A DNA stretch of 9,959 nucleotides, taken from NCBI GenBank assembly GCA_011605715.1, contig JAAOZO010000104.1, forward strand, positions 1 through 9,959, read 5' to 3'. Position numbers and translations under genes: made by a program. The notes under the pieces were generated by a model. It was not told the origin of the DNA, did not search any database, and saw only the letters and a program-made list of their open reading frames with translations. Of the stretch, positions 1 to 7,299 are shown piece after piece (position 1 is the first letter of the stretch; every line of letters begins with the position of its first letter). The stretch comes from Nitrososphaerota archaeon (GTDB lineage: Archaea > Thermoproteota > EX4484-205 > JAAOZO01).

Positions 1-1481
1 CCCCACAAGTGCATTTCTGGTGGAGAAAACCTTTCACTTTGACCAACAACTTTATCAGAAAGATATGGCGAAGAAGGAACGTATGGCCTATAAGGATCTA
101 ATTGCTTACATACTGACGGCAAAACTTTTCTTGTTAGTACGTTGTCTGAAGGTCGAAGATTCTCTGAAATGTATGCATAATCGCACTCATTGTTACCACA
201 CCAAAGGATTAAGCTTGGATGATTTCGCAACCTTTTTATGACCTTCTTTGCCTCTTCAGATATTTCCTTCTGAAATTCTTCATCTTGAGGATACCTTGCG
301 CATGCCATTGCAAAGTCTTGCCAAACTGTAATTCCATGTTCATCGCAGAAATTAAAGAACTCATCGGGTTCATAAACTCCCCCTCCCCAGCATCGAATTA
401 TGTTACAACCTAAGTCATCAAACAGTTTTAAGACAGGTAAGAGTCTTTCTTTATCTCTTGAATGAAAAGCATCTAATGGTACCCCGTTTGAACCTCTTAA
501 CCTTAAAGGAACACCGTTTATTATAAATCTAAAGGTTCCGTCCTCTTCAGCAGTTTCTGTTCTTTCAAGATGGACTGTTCTAACGCCAATGTTGTTTATC
601 TTTACATCTAAGACTTCTCCATCGTAAATAAGTTCGCATCTTACTTTGTAGAGATGAGGCTCTCCATAACCTTTTGGCCACCATAAAATAGGGTTTTGCA
701 GGTTTATTCTTACATGTCCCGCTATAAATTCGATCGGAAATTCAAAAACTTGCTCGTTTCCATTTTTATCAACAAATGTAAACTTTAACTTAAATTCTTC
801 GAAGAAAACCATGTTTGTTCTAATCTTAAAGAAGACGTCAAGGACGGCTAGGTTCTTATCTACGCTTACTGTAGCATAGTAAAGCTCTTCTATTTCTGTG
901 TCCTTCATAACTTTAAGTTCTACATCTTTCCATATTCCGCTTGAAACAATTCTAGGAGCTATGTCCCATCCAAAAGAATGCTGCGCTTTTCTAAGCCAAA
1001 CTGCTTCTTCCCTTCCTTCCCAAGAAAGCACAGTTGCTTCATAACTTTTTTCTTTTGCCCAAAGTATTGGAGAGTCTATTCTTACTACAAGGATATTGCT
1101 TTCTTCCAAGAAGCTTGTTACATCAAAAGAATGCTCAACGAACATGTTTTGAGTTTTACCTACTAGCTTGTTGTTAAGCCAAATTGTTGCTACTGTGTCT
1201 ATTCCATGAAATATAAGTTCACAATTTTTATTCAAAAACTCCTTTGGAAGAGTAAAGTCTTTTTCATACCACCATTGATAAAACTCATACTTCCTCAAAT
1301 TTAAGTAGTTTTTTCCAAAGAAAGGATCTTCTATGATTCCTGCTTTAAGAAGGTCAAGGTAAGCATCACCAGGAACCATAGCATCTATACACTTAAACTT
1401 TCTTTTTGCTTCCTCTATACTCTGAACTGATTTTTGCGGGGGTCCAAAGTAAAGCTTCCACTTTCCGTTCAGACTTAACAT
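1..1481 (-). CDS. Beta-mannosidase-type glycoside hydrolase, family 2 (5' portion, runs off the left edge)
   Basis: This gene hydrolyses terminal beta-mannosyl or related beta-glycosyl bonds of short oligosaccharides, probably in the cytoplasm because there is no signal peptide. The frame is open without a stop from ATG 1481 to base 1 (493 codons); an in-frame TAG lies about 14 codons upstream of that ATG. The N-terminus (MLSLNGKWKLYFG) and the stretch around residues 60-180 fit the sugar-binding jelly-roll domain of GH2. The catalytic barrel begins near residue 329 with RGSNGVPLDAF, followed by RCWGGGVYEPDEF (363 on), VWQDFAMACARYP, and ILWCGNNE, in which E432 matches the family's acid/base glutamate. 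The visible part ends at MHLWG; the nucleophile glutamate lies outside the window. Family members are about 800 residues, so roughly 60% is present. It follows the importer operon on the same strand, suggesting that it acts on imported substrate. The family call is secure; mannose specificity is inferred from these motifs. Confidence 0.92.
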   Translation of the reverse strand, partial: MLSLNGKWKLYFGPPQKSVQSIEEAKRKFKCIDAMVPGDAYLDLLKAGIIEDPFFGKNYLNLRKYEFYQWWYEKDFTLPKEFLNKNCELIFHGIDTVATIWLNNKLVGKTQNMFVEHSFDVTSFLEESNILVVRIDSPILWAKEKSYEATVLSWEGREEAVWLRKAQHSFGWDIAPRIVSSGIWKDVELKVMKDTEIEELYYATVSVDKNLAVLDVFFKIRTNMVFFEEFKLKFTFVDKNGNEQVFEFPIEFIAGHVRINLQNPILWWPKGYGEPHLYKVRCELIYDGEVLDVKINNIGVRTVHLERTETAEEDGTFRFIINGVPLRLRGSNGVPLDAFHSRDKERLLPVLKLFDDLGCNIIRCWGGGVYEPDEFFNFCDEHGITVWQDFAMACARYPQDEEFQKEISEEAKKVIKRLRNHPSLILWCGNNECDYAYISENLRPSDNVLTRKVLPSVCKQLDPYRPYVPSSPYLSDKVVGQSERFSPPEMHLW

Positions 1482-1501
1482 AATAAAAGCACGATGTAAC
1501 G

Positions 1502-1519
1502 AATTTATCAGTTTTTCGG
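1502..1519 (-). promoter_or_regulatory. Probable BRE/TATA promoter of the beta-mannosidase-type gene
   Basis: Read on the minus strand, a purine-rich CGAAAAAC is followed directly by TGATAAATT, centred about 25 bases upstream of ATG 1481. That spacing would place transcription start at the A of the start codon. No Shine-Dalgarno motif precedes the ATG, so the gene fits a leaderless transcript. The TATA match is imperfect. Confidence 0.5.
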
Positions 1520-1520
1520 T

Positions 1521-1537
1521 CTAAGTAAAAAACTTAG
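1521..1537. repeat. Small perfect inverted repeat upstream of the beta-mannosidase-type promoter
   Basis: CTAAGT and ACTTAG form perfect 6-base arms around a five-A spacer. The repeat sits just upstream of the BRE/TATA of the hydrolase gene and downstream of the transporter operon, so it could be a regulator site or a weak hairpin at the operon end. The 6-base arms are short enough that chance is possible. Confidence 0.35.
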
Positions 1538-1577
1538 TTAGCCGCTACTAAAGGAAAAGACACTTTCTTAGAACAAG

Positions 1578-1608
1578 AATTAAAAATAAAAAGACATGAA
1601 ATAAAACT
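1578..1608 (-). terminator. T-rich probable transcription terminator of the ABC importer operon
   Basis: Immediately after the TAA of the last ATPase gene, the minus strand reads a run of T-rich tracts, including CTTTTTATTTTTAATTC. Archaeal RNA polymerase terminates at oligo-T tracts without needing a hairpin. Some read-through into the hydrolase gene remains possible. Confidence 0.45.
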
Positions 1609-1609
1609 T

Positions 1610-2599
1610 TTAGTATAATGGGTAGTGACAAGCGACAAAATGTCCTTTTCTTACTTCGACTAAAGGTGGTTCACTATTTTTACATGTTTCTTTTGCATAC
1701 GGACACCTGTTACTAAATCTACATAATCCTTCTTTGTAAACGGGGGTAAGCTCACCTTTAATTTGCAAGTCACTTAGTTTTCTAGATCTTGTCGTTAAGA
1801 TAGCATCCGTTAAGATCTTAGTATAAGGATGCAACGGATTATCGATTAACTCGTATGTTTCGCCGTATTCAACTATTTTTCCTAAATACATGATGTAAAG
1901 CTTATCCGTAAGATAGCTGGCAGCAGCTAAGTCATGTGTAATTAATAATATCGATAGCCCCATATTTACCTTTAAACTCTTCAAGACATTAAGAACTTCT
2001 AGTCTAAGAGAAGCATCTAACATTGAAGTTGGCTCATCCGCTACTAAGAACTTTGGATCTAAAGCTAAAGCTCTTGCAATAGATGCTCTTTGCAGTTGGC
2101 CTCCAGATAGTTGATGAGGGTACTTAAACAATATTTCTTCAGGTTGGTTAAACCCTACTTTTAGTAAAAGTTCTAACGCAATTTGATGCCTTTCTTCAAA
2201 CGAACGGGCCATGTTATGAACAATTAGTGGCTCAGTCACATTTTCAAATATATTTAAGCGTGGGTCAAATGAAGTATAGGGATTTTGAAATATCATCTGA
2301 ACACTTTTTCTGAAGCTTTTTAAGTTTCTTAGTTTTACTTTACCCGAATCATAAACATAACTTCCGTTGAATAAAATCTTACCAGAAGTTGGTTCTTCAA
2401 GCAACAGTAGTAACTTACCTAAGGTAGTTTTTCCACTGCCACTTTCTCCCGCGAGTCCTACAGCTTCGCCCTTTAGTATCTTTAAGTTTACACCGTCAAC
2501 TGCTTTAACGTAATGCTTGTCTTTTCCAAGTATGCTTTGTTTGACTAGGTACCACTTCCTTAAATCTACTGTTTCTACTACTCTCTGGTTTACACTCAT
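1610..2599 (-). CDS. Opp/Dpp-class ABC importer ATP-binding protein (OppF/DppF-like)
   Basis: This is one of two cytoplasmic ATPases powering the importer encoded by this operon. The 329-residue protein has all nucleotide-binding motifs: Walker A GESGSGKT (51-58), Q-loop glutamine 105 in IFQNP, signature LSGGQLQR (164-171), Walker B with DEPTS (188-192), D-loop and switch histidine 222. The C-terminal oligopeptide/dipeptide extension has the HPYT motif (257-260) and four cysteines, C293, C299, C306 and C324; in a DppD protein of this class such cysteines hold a 4Fe-4S cluster. It starts 6 bases after the stop of the preceding ATPase gene, with only a weak GTGA before its ATG, so coupled translation is likely. 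It is the last gene of the operon. Assignment as the F-type subunit rests mainly on its position. Confidence 0.93.
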   Translation of the reverse strand: MSVNQRVVETVDLRKWYLVKQSILGKDKHYVKAVDGVNLKILKGEAVGLAGESGSGKTTLGKLLLLLEEPTSGKILFNGSYVYDSGKVKLRNLKSFRKSVQMIFQNPYTSFDPRLNIFENVTEPLIVHNMARSFEERHQIALELLLKVGFNQPEEILFKYPHQLSGGQLQRASIARALALDPKFLVADEPTSMLDASLRLEVLNVLKSLKVNMGLSILLITHDLAAASYLTDKLYIMYLGKIVEYGETYELIDNPLHPYTKILTDAILTTRSRKLSDLQIKGELTPVYKEGLCRFSNRCPYAKETCKNSEPPLVEVRKGHFVACHYPLY

Positions 2600-2605
2600 T
2601 TCAGG

Positions 2606-3586
2606 TCACTTATTGAATAAGAAACAAGAGACATAATGATCGTTATTTACTTTCAATAACGTCGGAGCTTCTGTTTTGCATTTCTCTGTAGCAAAGGGGC
2701 ATCTTTGAACAAATGGACAACCAGAGTGATGAGTAAAATTCACGCCAACCGATTTGTGGGGCTTGTTAAAATTAGTTCTGCTATGAAGTTCATTTTGAGT
2801 TTTCTTACTTATCTCCATTTGAACCTCTAAAAGCATCCGAGTATAGGGATGTAGAGGGCTCTCTACAACTGAGTCAGAGGGGCCAATTTCAACAACTTTC
2901 CCACCATACATCACTACCGTTCTATGACTAGTGTTAGAAATTACAGAAATGTCATGACTTATAATCATCATGGAAAAACCTTTCGCACTTTGTAGATTTT
3001 TTAGTTCTTTAAGTATTTGATACTGTGTCACAACGTCTAATCCTGTCGTTGGTTCATCAGCTATTATTATCTCAGGATTACACAATAGAGAAGCGGCAAT
3101 TAGTATGCGCTGGCGCATTCCACCTGAAAGCTGATGAGGAAACTTATCTAAGACATCTTCGCTAATGTTCGCAAGTCTAAGTTTTTCTTCCATAATGTTG
3201 ATAACCTCTTTTTCATCTAGCTTAGGTTCATGGAGCAGCAGTATATCTCTTAGTTGGTCCCTTATTTTATGCACAGGGCTAAGAGAATTCATTGAGTTTT
3301 GAGGAATTATCGATATTTCTTTCCAACGTATCGAATTGAGTTCATCTTCAGATAAGTTAAGGAGGTTTTTTCCATTAAAAATAACTTCCCCACCTATAAT
3401 TCTAGCATTCTTTGGAAGCGCTCGCATAATGGTTAATGCCAAAGTAGACTTTCCAGACCCAGATTCTCCAAGAATACCAAGGATTTCTTTAGGATACATA
3501 GAGAAAGAAACGTTAGACAAAGCTAAAATATTATTTTTCCCCAATTGATATTCAACAGAAATTTCGTTAAGTTCAAGTAAGTTCAA
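2606..3586 (-). CDS. Opp/Dpp-class ABC importer ATP-binding protein (OppD/DppD-like)
   Basis: This is the second ATPase subunit of the importer. The 326-residue protein has Walker A GESGSGKS (40-47), Q-loop glutamine 96 in IIPQN, signature LSGGMRQR (153-160), Walker B IIIADEPT (173-180) and H-loop histidine 211. The C-terminal HPYT (246-249) and cysteines C290, C296, C303 and C321 repeat exactly the CX5CX6CX17C spacing of its partner, suggesting a 4Fe-4S site. The start is TTG: its TTGA overlaps the TGA stop of the upstream permease. An AGAGGTG Shine-Dalgarno lies 7 bases upstream, and the nearby ATG (3588-3590) is in another frame that stops after five codons. The Q-loop followed by NSMNSLSP resembles D-type subunits. 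Confidence 0.93.
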   Translation of the reverse strand: MNLLELNEISVEYQLGKNNILALSNVSFSMYPKEILGILGESGSGKSTLALTIMRALPKNARIIGGEVIFNGKNLLNLSEDELNSIRWKEISIIPQNSMNSLSPVHKIRDQLRDILLLHEPKLDEKEVINIMEEKLRLANISEDVLDKFPHQLSGGMRQRILIAASLLCNPEIIIADEPTTGLDVVTQYQILKELKNLQSAKGFSMMIISHDISVISNTSHRTVVMYGGKVVEIGPSDSVVESPLHPYTRMLLEVQMEISKKTQNELHSRTNFNKPHKSVGVNFTHHSGCPFVQRCPFATEKCKTEAPTLLKVNNDHYVSCFLFNK

Positions 3587-4464
3587 GCATACGCACCTCT
3601 TTCTTCAGTTTTGGGACTAAGAATGGTAACCAAGGCATCACCTATTAAGTTCAATGAAGCAACAGTTACCACTATTGCAATTCCAGGGAAAAATGCAATC
3701 CACCAGCTTGTAAATATGTAACTTGTCCCTGAGTATATCATTTTACCCCAGCTTACTACATTTGGGTCACCTAAACCTAAAAAGCTTAATCCTGCCTCCA
3801 ACAGAATTGCAGAAGCTACCTGTAATATAGAGTTTGCAAAAATTGGCTGAATTGAATTGGGAATTAAATGTGCGAATAGTATTCGAAAAGTACTTGAGCC
3901 TATTACTTTTTGTGCGTATATAAACTCTCTTTCTTTTAGACTAAGAATTTGAGCTCGCACTATTCTTGCAGTAGAAGGCCAAGTTGTTAACCCAATCACC
4001 AGCATTACATAGTAAATACTACTTCCGTAAATCGCTACAATCAAGAGTATCAAGAAGAAAGCAGGTATCATAAGAAAAATATCTATTATTCTGCTTAGTA
4101 GCTCATCTAGTTTTCCTCCAACATATCCTGCTAATGAACCAAACAGTACACCAACTATAGACGAAACTAATGCTGCTCCAAATCCAACGCTTAGAGATGT
4201 TCTAGAGCCCCAAAGGACCCTACTAAAGATATCTCTGCCCATTTCATCAGTTCCAAACGGGTGAGAGAAGCTAGGAGGCAAAAAGCTTTGAAACTTAATA
4301 GAGTATGGATCACAAAGAGGCAAAAATGGAACGAATAAGGCGATAAAGATAACGACAAGAAACAAGTAAAACCCTATAAGACCTCCCTTATAATTCTTAA
4401 ACCTATTCCACAAAAGTAAATACTTATAGAAAAAGTTGTTATCGGACTTTAGTTTAGATTTCAT
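3583..4464 (-). CDS. Opp/Dpp-class ABC importer permease (OppC/DppC-like)
   Basis: This is one of two membrane subunits forming the translocation path. Features typical of the C-type permease of 293 residues are a cytoplasmic N-terminus with one membrane segment (about 29-50), the conserved HPFGTDEMGRDIFSRVLWGSRTSL (68-91), several hydrophobic segments, and an EAA-type coupling loop around residues 179-203 (REFIYAQKVIGSS and ahead to LIPN). LEAGLSFLGLG follows at about 222-232, another hallmark. Its ATG overlaps the stop of the other permease gene as ATGA and is preceded by GGTGAGGT, so the two permeases are translationally coupled. Its own stop overlaps the next gene's TTG. There is no sign of truncation. 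Confidence 0.94.
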   Translation of the reverse strand: MKSKLKSDNNFFYKYLLLWNRFKNYKGGLIGFYLFLVVIFIALFVPFLPLCDPYSIKFQSFLPPSFSHPFGTDEMGRDIFSRVLWGSRTSLSVGFGAALVSSIVGVLFGSLAGYVGGKLDELLSRIIDIFLMIPAFFLILLIVAIYGSSIYYVMLVIGLTTWPSTARIVRAQILSLKEREFIYAQKVIGSSTFRILFAHLIPNSIQPIFANSILQVASAILLEAGLSFLGLGDPNVVSWGKMIYSGTSYIFTSWWIAFFPGIAIVVTVASLNLIGDALVTILSPKTEERGAYA

Positions 4465-5429
4465 TTATACCTCACCCTTGGATCAAGCAAAGTATAGAGT
4501 ATATCAACAAAGAAGTTCGCTAATGACACTGTAATTGAAGTTACGAGATAGATCCCCATTATTAGAGGGTAATCTCTACTGTAAACTGCACTTAAAAGTA
4601 GCCGTCCCATTCCAGGCCATCCAAAAACAACCTCTACTAAGGCTGCTCCTGAAAGAACATAGCCCAAATGAAGAGCAAAAACTGTAACTGGTGGAAGTAA
4701 AGAGTTCCTCAAAACATACTTTTTGAATATGCTAGAAGTACTCATGCCAGCCATTAAAAAAGTTGAAACATAATCCTCAGAGCTTTGTTCAACTATCGTA
4801 TTTCTAGCGATTTTGTAGTAGATAGGAACTTGAATTGTTGCTAATGTTACAATGGGTAAAATGGAATGGTACGCAATATCAAGGATCAGAAAAACTCCGC
4901 TTCCAGTAGATCTTACATTAACCATCCCGGAAGTAGGAAAAATTCTTAAAGCTACACCAAATATACCTATTAGCATTAACCCTAACCAAAATGATGGAAT
5001 TGAGTAAATAGTTAACATCATGTTTGAAACAAATAAGTCTACTTTTGAAAAAGCCTTTTGCGAAGTTTTTACTGCTAAGAGTAGTCCAACGAAGAATGCA
5101 ATAATTGAGCTAGTTAAAGTTAGTAACAAGGTAACAGGAATTCGTTCAGCAATCAAAGTGGACACCGATTGAAGATATGTATAAGAATAACCCAGATTTC
5201 CTTGAAGTACGTTCAGTAAGTAACTTACAAGCCGCTCAGGGATAGGCTTGTTAAGACCCCATCGCTCTCTTACTGCTTCTATGTATTCCTTAGTGGCCAG
5301 TTCTCCCGCCATCAACGCAGCAGGATCTCCAGGAGCTAAGTTGATTATTAAAAAGTTAATAATTAATGCAAAAAAGACAGTAAGAAGAAGTTGTGCACTT
5401 CTTCTTAAGAGGTAGTCTTTCCACTCCAT
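4461..5429 (-). CDS. Opp/Dpp-class ABC importer permease (OppB/DppB-like)
   Basis: This membrane subunit pairs with the downstream permease. The 322-residue protein opens with the B-type pattern: YLLRR, a first membrane segment and the periplasm-facing motif LAPGDPA (31-37). Hydrophobic segments follow around residues 100-120, 135-165 and 188-205. The EAA coupling loop is near residues 218-246 (EDYVSTFLMAGMS to RNSLLP), and the C-terminus ends in LLDPRVRYK, as usual for the family. The ATG lies inside the 3' end of the binding-protein gene, a 25-base overlap, and has no strong Shine-Dalgarno motif, so reinitiation or coupling with that gene is likely. Confidence 0.94.
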   Translation of the reverse strand: MEWKDYLLRRSAQLLLTVFFALIINFLIINLAPGDPAALMAGELATKEYIEAVRERWGLNKPIPERLVSYLLNVLQGNLGYSYTYLQSVSTLIAERIPVTLLLTLTSSIIAFFVGLLLAVKTSQKAFSKVDLFVSNMMLTIYSIPSFWLGLMLIGIFGVALRIFPTSGMVNVRSTGSGVFLILDIAYHSILPIVTLATIQVPIYYKIARNTIVEQSSEDYVSTFLMAGMSTSSIFKKYVLRNSLLPPVTVFALHLGYVLSGAALVEVVFGWPGMGRLLLSAVYSRDYPLIMGIYLVTSITVSLANFFVDILYTLLDPRVRYK

Positions 5430-7141
5430 TTTTTCTTCGTGACCTTGTATGCAACGACAACACCTATGATAATCACTAGGACTATAACTATAGCAAGAGC
5501 ATTATTCTTTAGGAAGACAATATATTCAGGCTCTATTGACTTTCCTTTTTCCCACCAAGTTAGTGCATAGCTGTTGTAATTAACTTTACCCGCTGATTCC
5601 CAAGGCAAGCCATGAAATTCAGTTTTCCAAATGTAGAATGCAACAAGGTCGACTAATGGTATGTAGGCTAGGTCATGCACAAAAATTTCCTGAGCTTTCC
5701 AGTAAAGTTTTTGTCTTGTACTAAAATCTGTTGTAACCGAAGCATTTTGTAAAAGATCATAGTACTCAACGTTAGAGTAATTTGCAAAATTAAGGTATGC
5801 TCCTAGAGCAAACCTTGATCTCATGTTATCGGGATCAGGACCTTGAAATCCATCACAAAGTGCGATATCGAAGTCTCTGTTCTTCACCACTTTTTGTTCC
5901 CACGCTCCAATTTCTAATCCTTCTAGAGTTACTTCTATTCCAATTTTCTTTAGTTGTTCCTTTAAAACTACCCCTATTGCTTCAGTTTCTGGACCCGTTG
6001 TAAAGTAAGTATACTTTATTGAAAGTTTTGTACCATTAGGTGTTTGTCTTATGCCATCAGGACCAAGCTTGTAACCAGCGTCATCAAGTAGCTTATTGGC
6101 TAGAGTAACGTTATAATTGGGTAGAGCTGCGTTAGAGTTAAAGGCCCACTTTATTGCAGAAGTATAACCTCCTCTAGCTGGAAAGCCATATCCAGACATA
6201 GCTTTTTCGATAACGTAAGAACGATTTATCGCATAAGCTATCGCCAATCTAAGCGTTCTATCGTTGAACGGATACCTTAAAAGGTTAAAGCCAATGTACC
6301 ACTGGCTTGGAACTGCTCTAGATTTTACTATAACTCCAGAAGTTGAATTAAGCTTTGGAATTTCGGAAAAGGGAGGCCTTACCGCTAACACGTCGCCTTC
6401 TCCCGCTAAAAACGAGCTTAGCGCCGTATTTGCATCAGGAATTATCTTAAATACTAATTTATCAAGGTAGGGTTGTCCCTTGAAATAGTTTGGATTCGCC
6501 TCCAATGTGACATGGTCTCCTTTTACCCATTCAACAAACTTAAAAGGACCCGACCCAACTGGCTTCTGAAGCGCAGGATTTTTTGGATCTAACCAATCGG
6601 AATAGTTTGAGTACATGTGTTTTGGCATAACAAAAGTACCATACCATCCTAGAAATGAAAGGAAAGCTGCAAAAGGTTGTTTAAGAATGAACTTAACGGT
6701 GTAATTATCGATAACGTCTATGCTTTTTATGTTACTAGCTTTAATCCAAGAGTACGCAATTCCTTTACTCTTATTTATAGTTTCGAAGGTCCATTTAACA
6801 TCCCAAGCAGTAACCGGAACTCCGTCGTGCCACGTTGCGTTTTTATAAAGGTAGAAAGTATAAGTTAGCCCATCAGAGGAGACATCCCATTTATAAGCTA
6901 AGTCGGGAATGATGTTATAGTCAATATCTAACGTAACAAGCTTGTTAAATAAGTTTTGAAATATTGGAAAACCCATGTCGTCAACTTGTGCGTCAGGGTT
7001 AAAACTTTTTGGGTCCCCAACTTGTATTACTACTAGCGTACCACCTAACTTTGGAGTTAGCCCTTGACTAACGACCAATGACGAAATAAGTGAGATAGTT
7101 AGCAGTAGTGCTATAACCGCTCCAACTATAGATGTTCGCAT
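5405..7141 (-). CDS. Membrane-anchored extracellular solute-binding protein, family 5 (Opp/Dpp class)
   Basis: This is the external receptor of the importer, 578 residues long. It has an N-terminal hydrophobic signal segment (about 5-25), family hallmarks such as WHDGVPVTAWDVKWTFE (104-120) and VGSGPFKF (195-202), and then the second lobe. There is no lipobox cysteine; instead a hydrophobic helix near residues 547-565 followed by KVTKKK anchors the protein by its C-terminus, with the positive charges inside. About ten N-X-S/T sequons occur, fitting a glycosylated surface protein of an archaeon. It is the first gene of the operon, read from a promoter in 7142-7191, with GGTGAG about 9 bases before its ATG. 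Family 5 includes binders of peptides, cellobiose and other oligosaccharides, so the ligand cannot be read directly; the neighbouring glycosidase favours an oligosaccharide. Confidence 0.94.
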   Translation of the reverse strand: MRTSIVGAVIALLLTISLISSLVVSQGLTPKLGGTLVVIQVGDPKSFNPDAQVDDMGFPIFQNLFNKLVTLDIDYNIIPDLAYKWDVSSDGLTYTFYLYKNATWHDGVPVTAWDVKWTFETINKSKGIAYSWIKASNIKSIDVIDNYTVKFILKQPFAAFLSFLGWYGTFVMPKHMYSNYSDWLDPKNPALQKPVGSGPFKFVEWVKGDHVTLEANPNYFKGQPYLDKLVFKIIPDANTALSSFLAGEGDVLAVRPPFSEIPKLNSTSGVIVKSRAVPSQWYIGFNLLRYPFNDRTLRLAIAYAINRSYVIEKAMSGYGFPARGGYTSAIKWAFNSNAALPNYNVTLANKLLDDAGYKLGPDGIRQTPNGTKLSIKYTYFTTGPETEAIGVVLKEQLKKIGIEVTLEGLEIGAWEQKVVKNRDFDIALCDGFQGPDPDNMRSRFALGAYLNFANYSNVEYYDLLQNASVTTDFSTRQKLYWKAQEIFVHDLAYIPLVDLVAFYIWKTEFHGLPWESAGKVNYNSYALTWWEKGKSIEPEYIVFLKNNALAIVIVLVIIIGVVVAYKVTKKKWSGKTTS

Positions 7142-7142
7142 T

Positions 7143-7157
7143 CTAGCTACTCACCAT
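7143..7157 (-). other. Possible four-codon leader ORF ahead of the binding-protein gene
   Basis: On the minus strand ATG GTG AGT AGC TAG ends one base before the start codon of the binding-protein gene. It overlaps the GGTGAG Shine-Dalgarno of that gene and lies about three bases downstream of the predicted transcription start. It may be chance, since the ATG falls within a needed ribosome-binding motif. Confidence 0.2.
7149..7155 (-). promoter_or_regulatory. Shine-Dalgarno site of the binding-protein gene
   Basis: GGTGAGT on the minus strand lies about 8-9 bases upstream of ATG 7141. It matches the archaeal 16S rRNA tail and supports this start and a short leader on the importer transcript. 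Confidence 0.6.
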
Positions 7158-7181
7158 TTTCTGGGCGTAAAAAAGTGAAAT

Positions 7182-7191
7182 GTTATTTAAG
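7182..7191 (-). promoter_or_regulatory. Probable TATA box of the ABC importer operon
   Basis: CTTAAATAAC on the minus strand is centred about 45 bases upstream of ATG 7141. A start about 26 bases downstream, near 7160, would give a leader of roughly 20 bases carrying GGTGAG. The palindrome at 7197-7212 sits immediately upstream of it. Confidence 0.55.
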
Positions 7192-7196
7192 AGTAT

Positions 7197-7212
7197 TGTT
7201 ACTTATGTAACA
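7197..7212. promoter_or_regulatory. Operator-like palindrome between divergent promoters
   Basis: TGTTACTTATGTAACA has perfect 6-base arms around a 4-base spacer. It adjoins the upstream edge of the importer TATA box, overlapping the expected BRE, and lies about 50 bases upstream of the amidohydrolase TATA box. A third half-site, GTTAC, is at 7228-7232, and ATTGTTACTT (7195-7204) with AAGTTACAAT (7226-7235) form a second, 9-of-10 inverted match. This arrangement fits a dimeric regulator, but no regulator gene is visible in the window. Confidence 0.45.
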
Positions 7213-7251
7213 TAAACGATTAATTAAGTTACAATAAGAACACGTATTAAA

Positions 7252-7270
7252 ACGAAAGAATGTTTATATA
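7252..7270 (+). promoter_or_regulatory. BRE and TATA box of the amidohydrolase operon
   Basis: TTTATATA at 7263-7270 is a near-consensus crenarchaeal TATA box, preceded by the purine-rich ACGAAAGAATG expected of a BRE. Start of transcription about 25 bases downstream, near 7292, leaves only about 8 bases before ATG 7300, so the message is nearly leaderless. Confidence 0.75.
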
Positions 7271-7299
7271 TTTTGTCTTCTTGAAAAGGGTTAGATGCT

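Noticed and set aside
978..1166. Plus-strand open frame of 62 codons, and similar frames at 20-241 and 219-413
   Set aside because: They lie entirely opposite the beta-mannosidase-type gene, whose frame is continuous over 493 codons with family motifs. Their products are low-complexity and have no promoter or ribosome-binding site.
1482..1609. Possible small RNA or tiny gene between the importer and the hydrolase
   Set aside because: The gap is explained by T-rich termination sequence, an inverted repeat and a promoter; no convincing conserved RNA fold or coding frame was seen.
7295..7297. ATG just ahead of the first amidohydrolase as its start
   Set aside because: It is five bases away in a different frame and does not lead into the amidohydrolase sequence.
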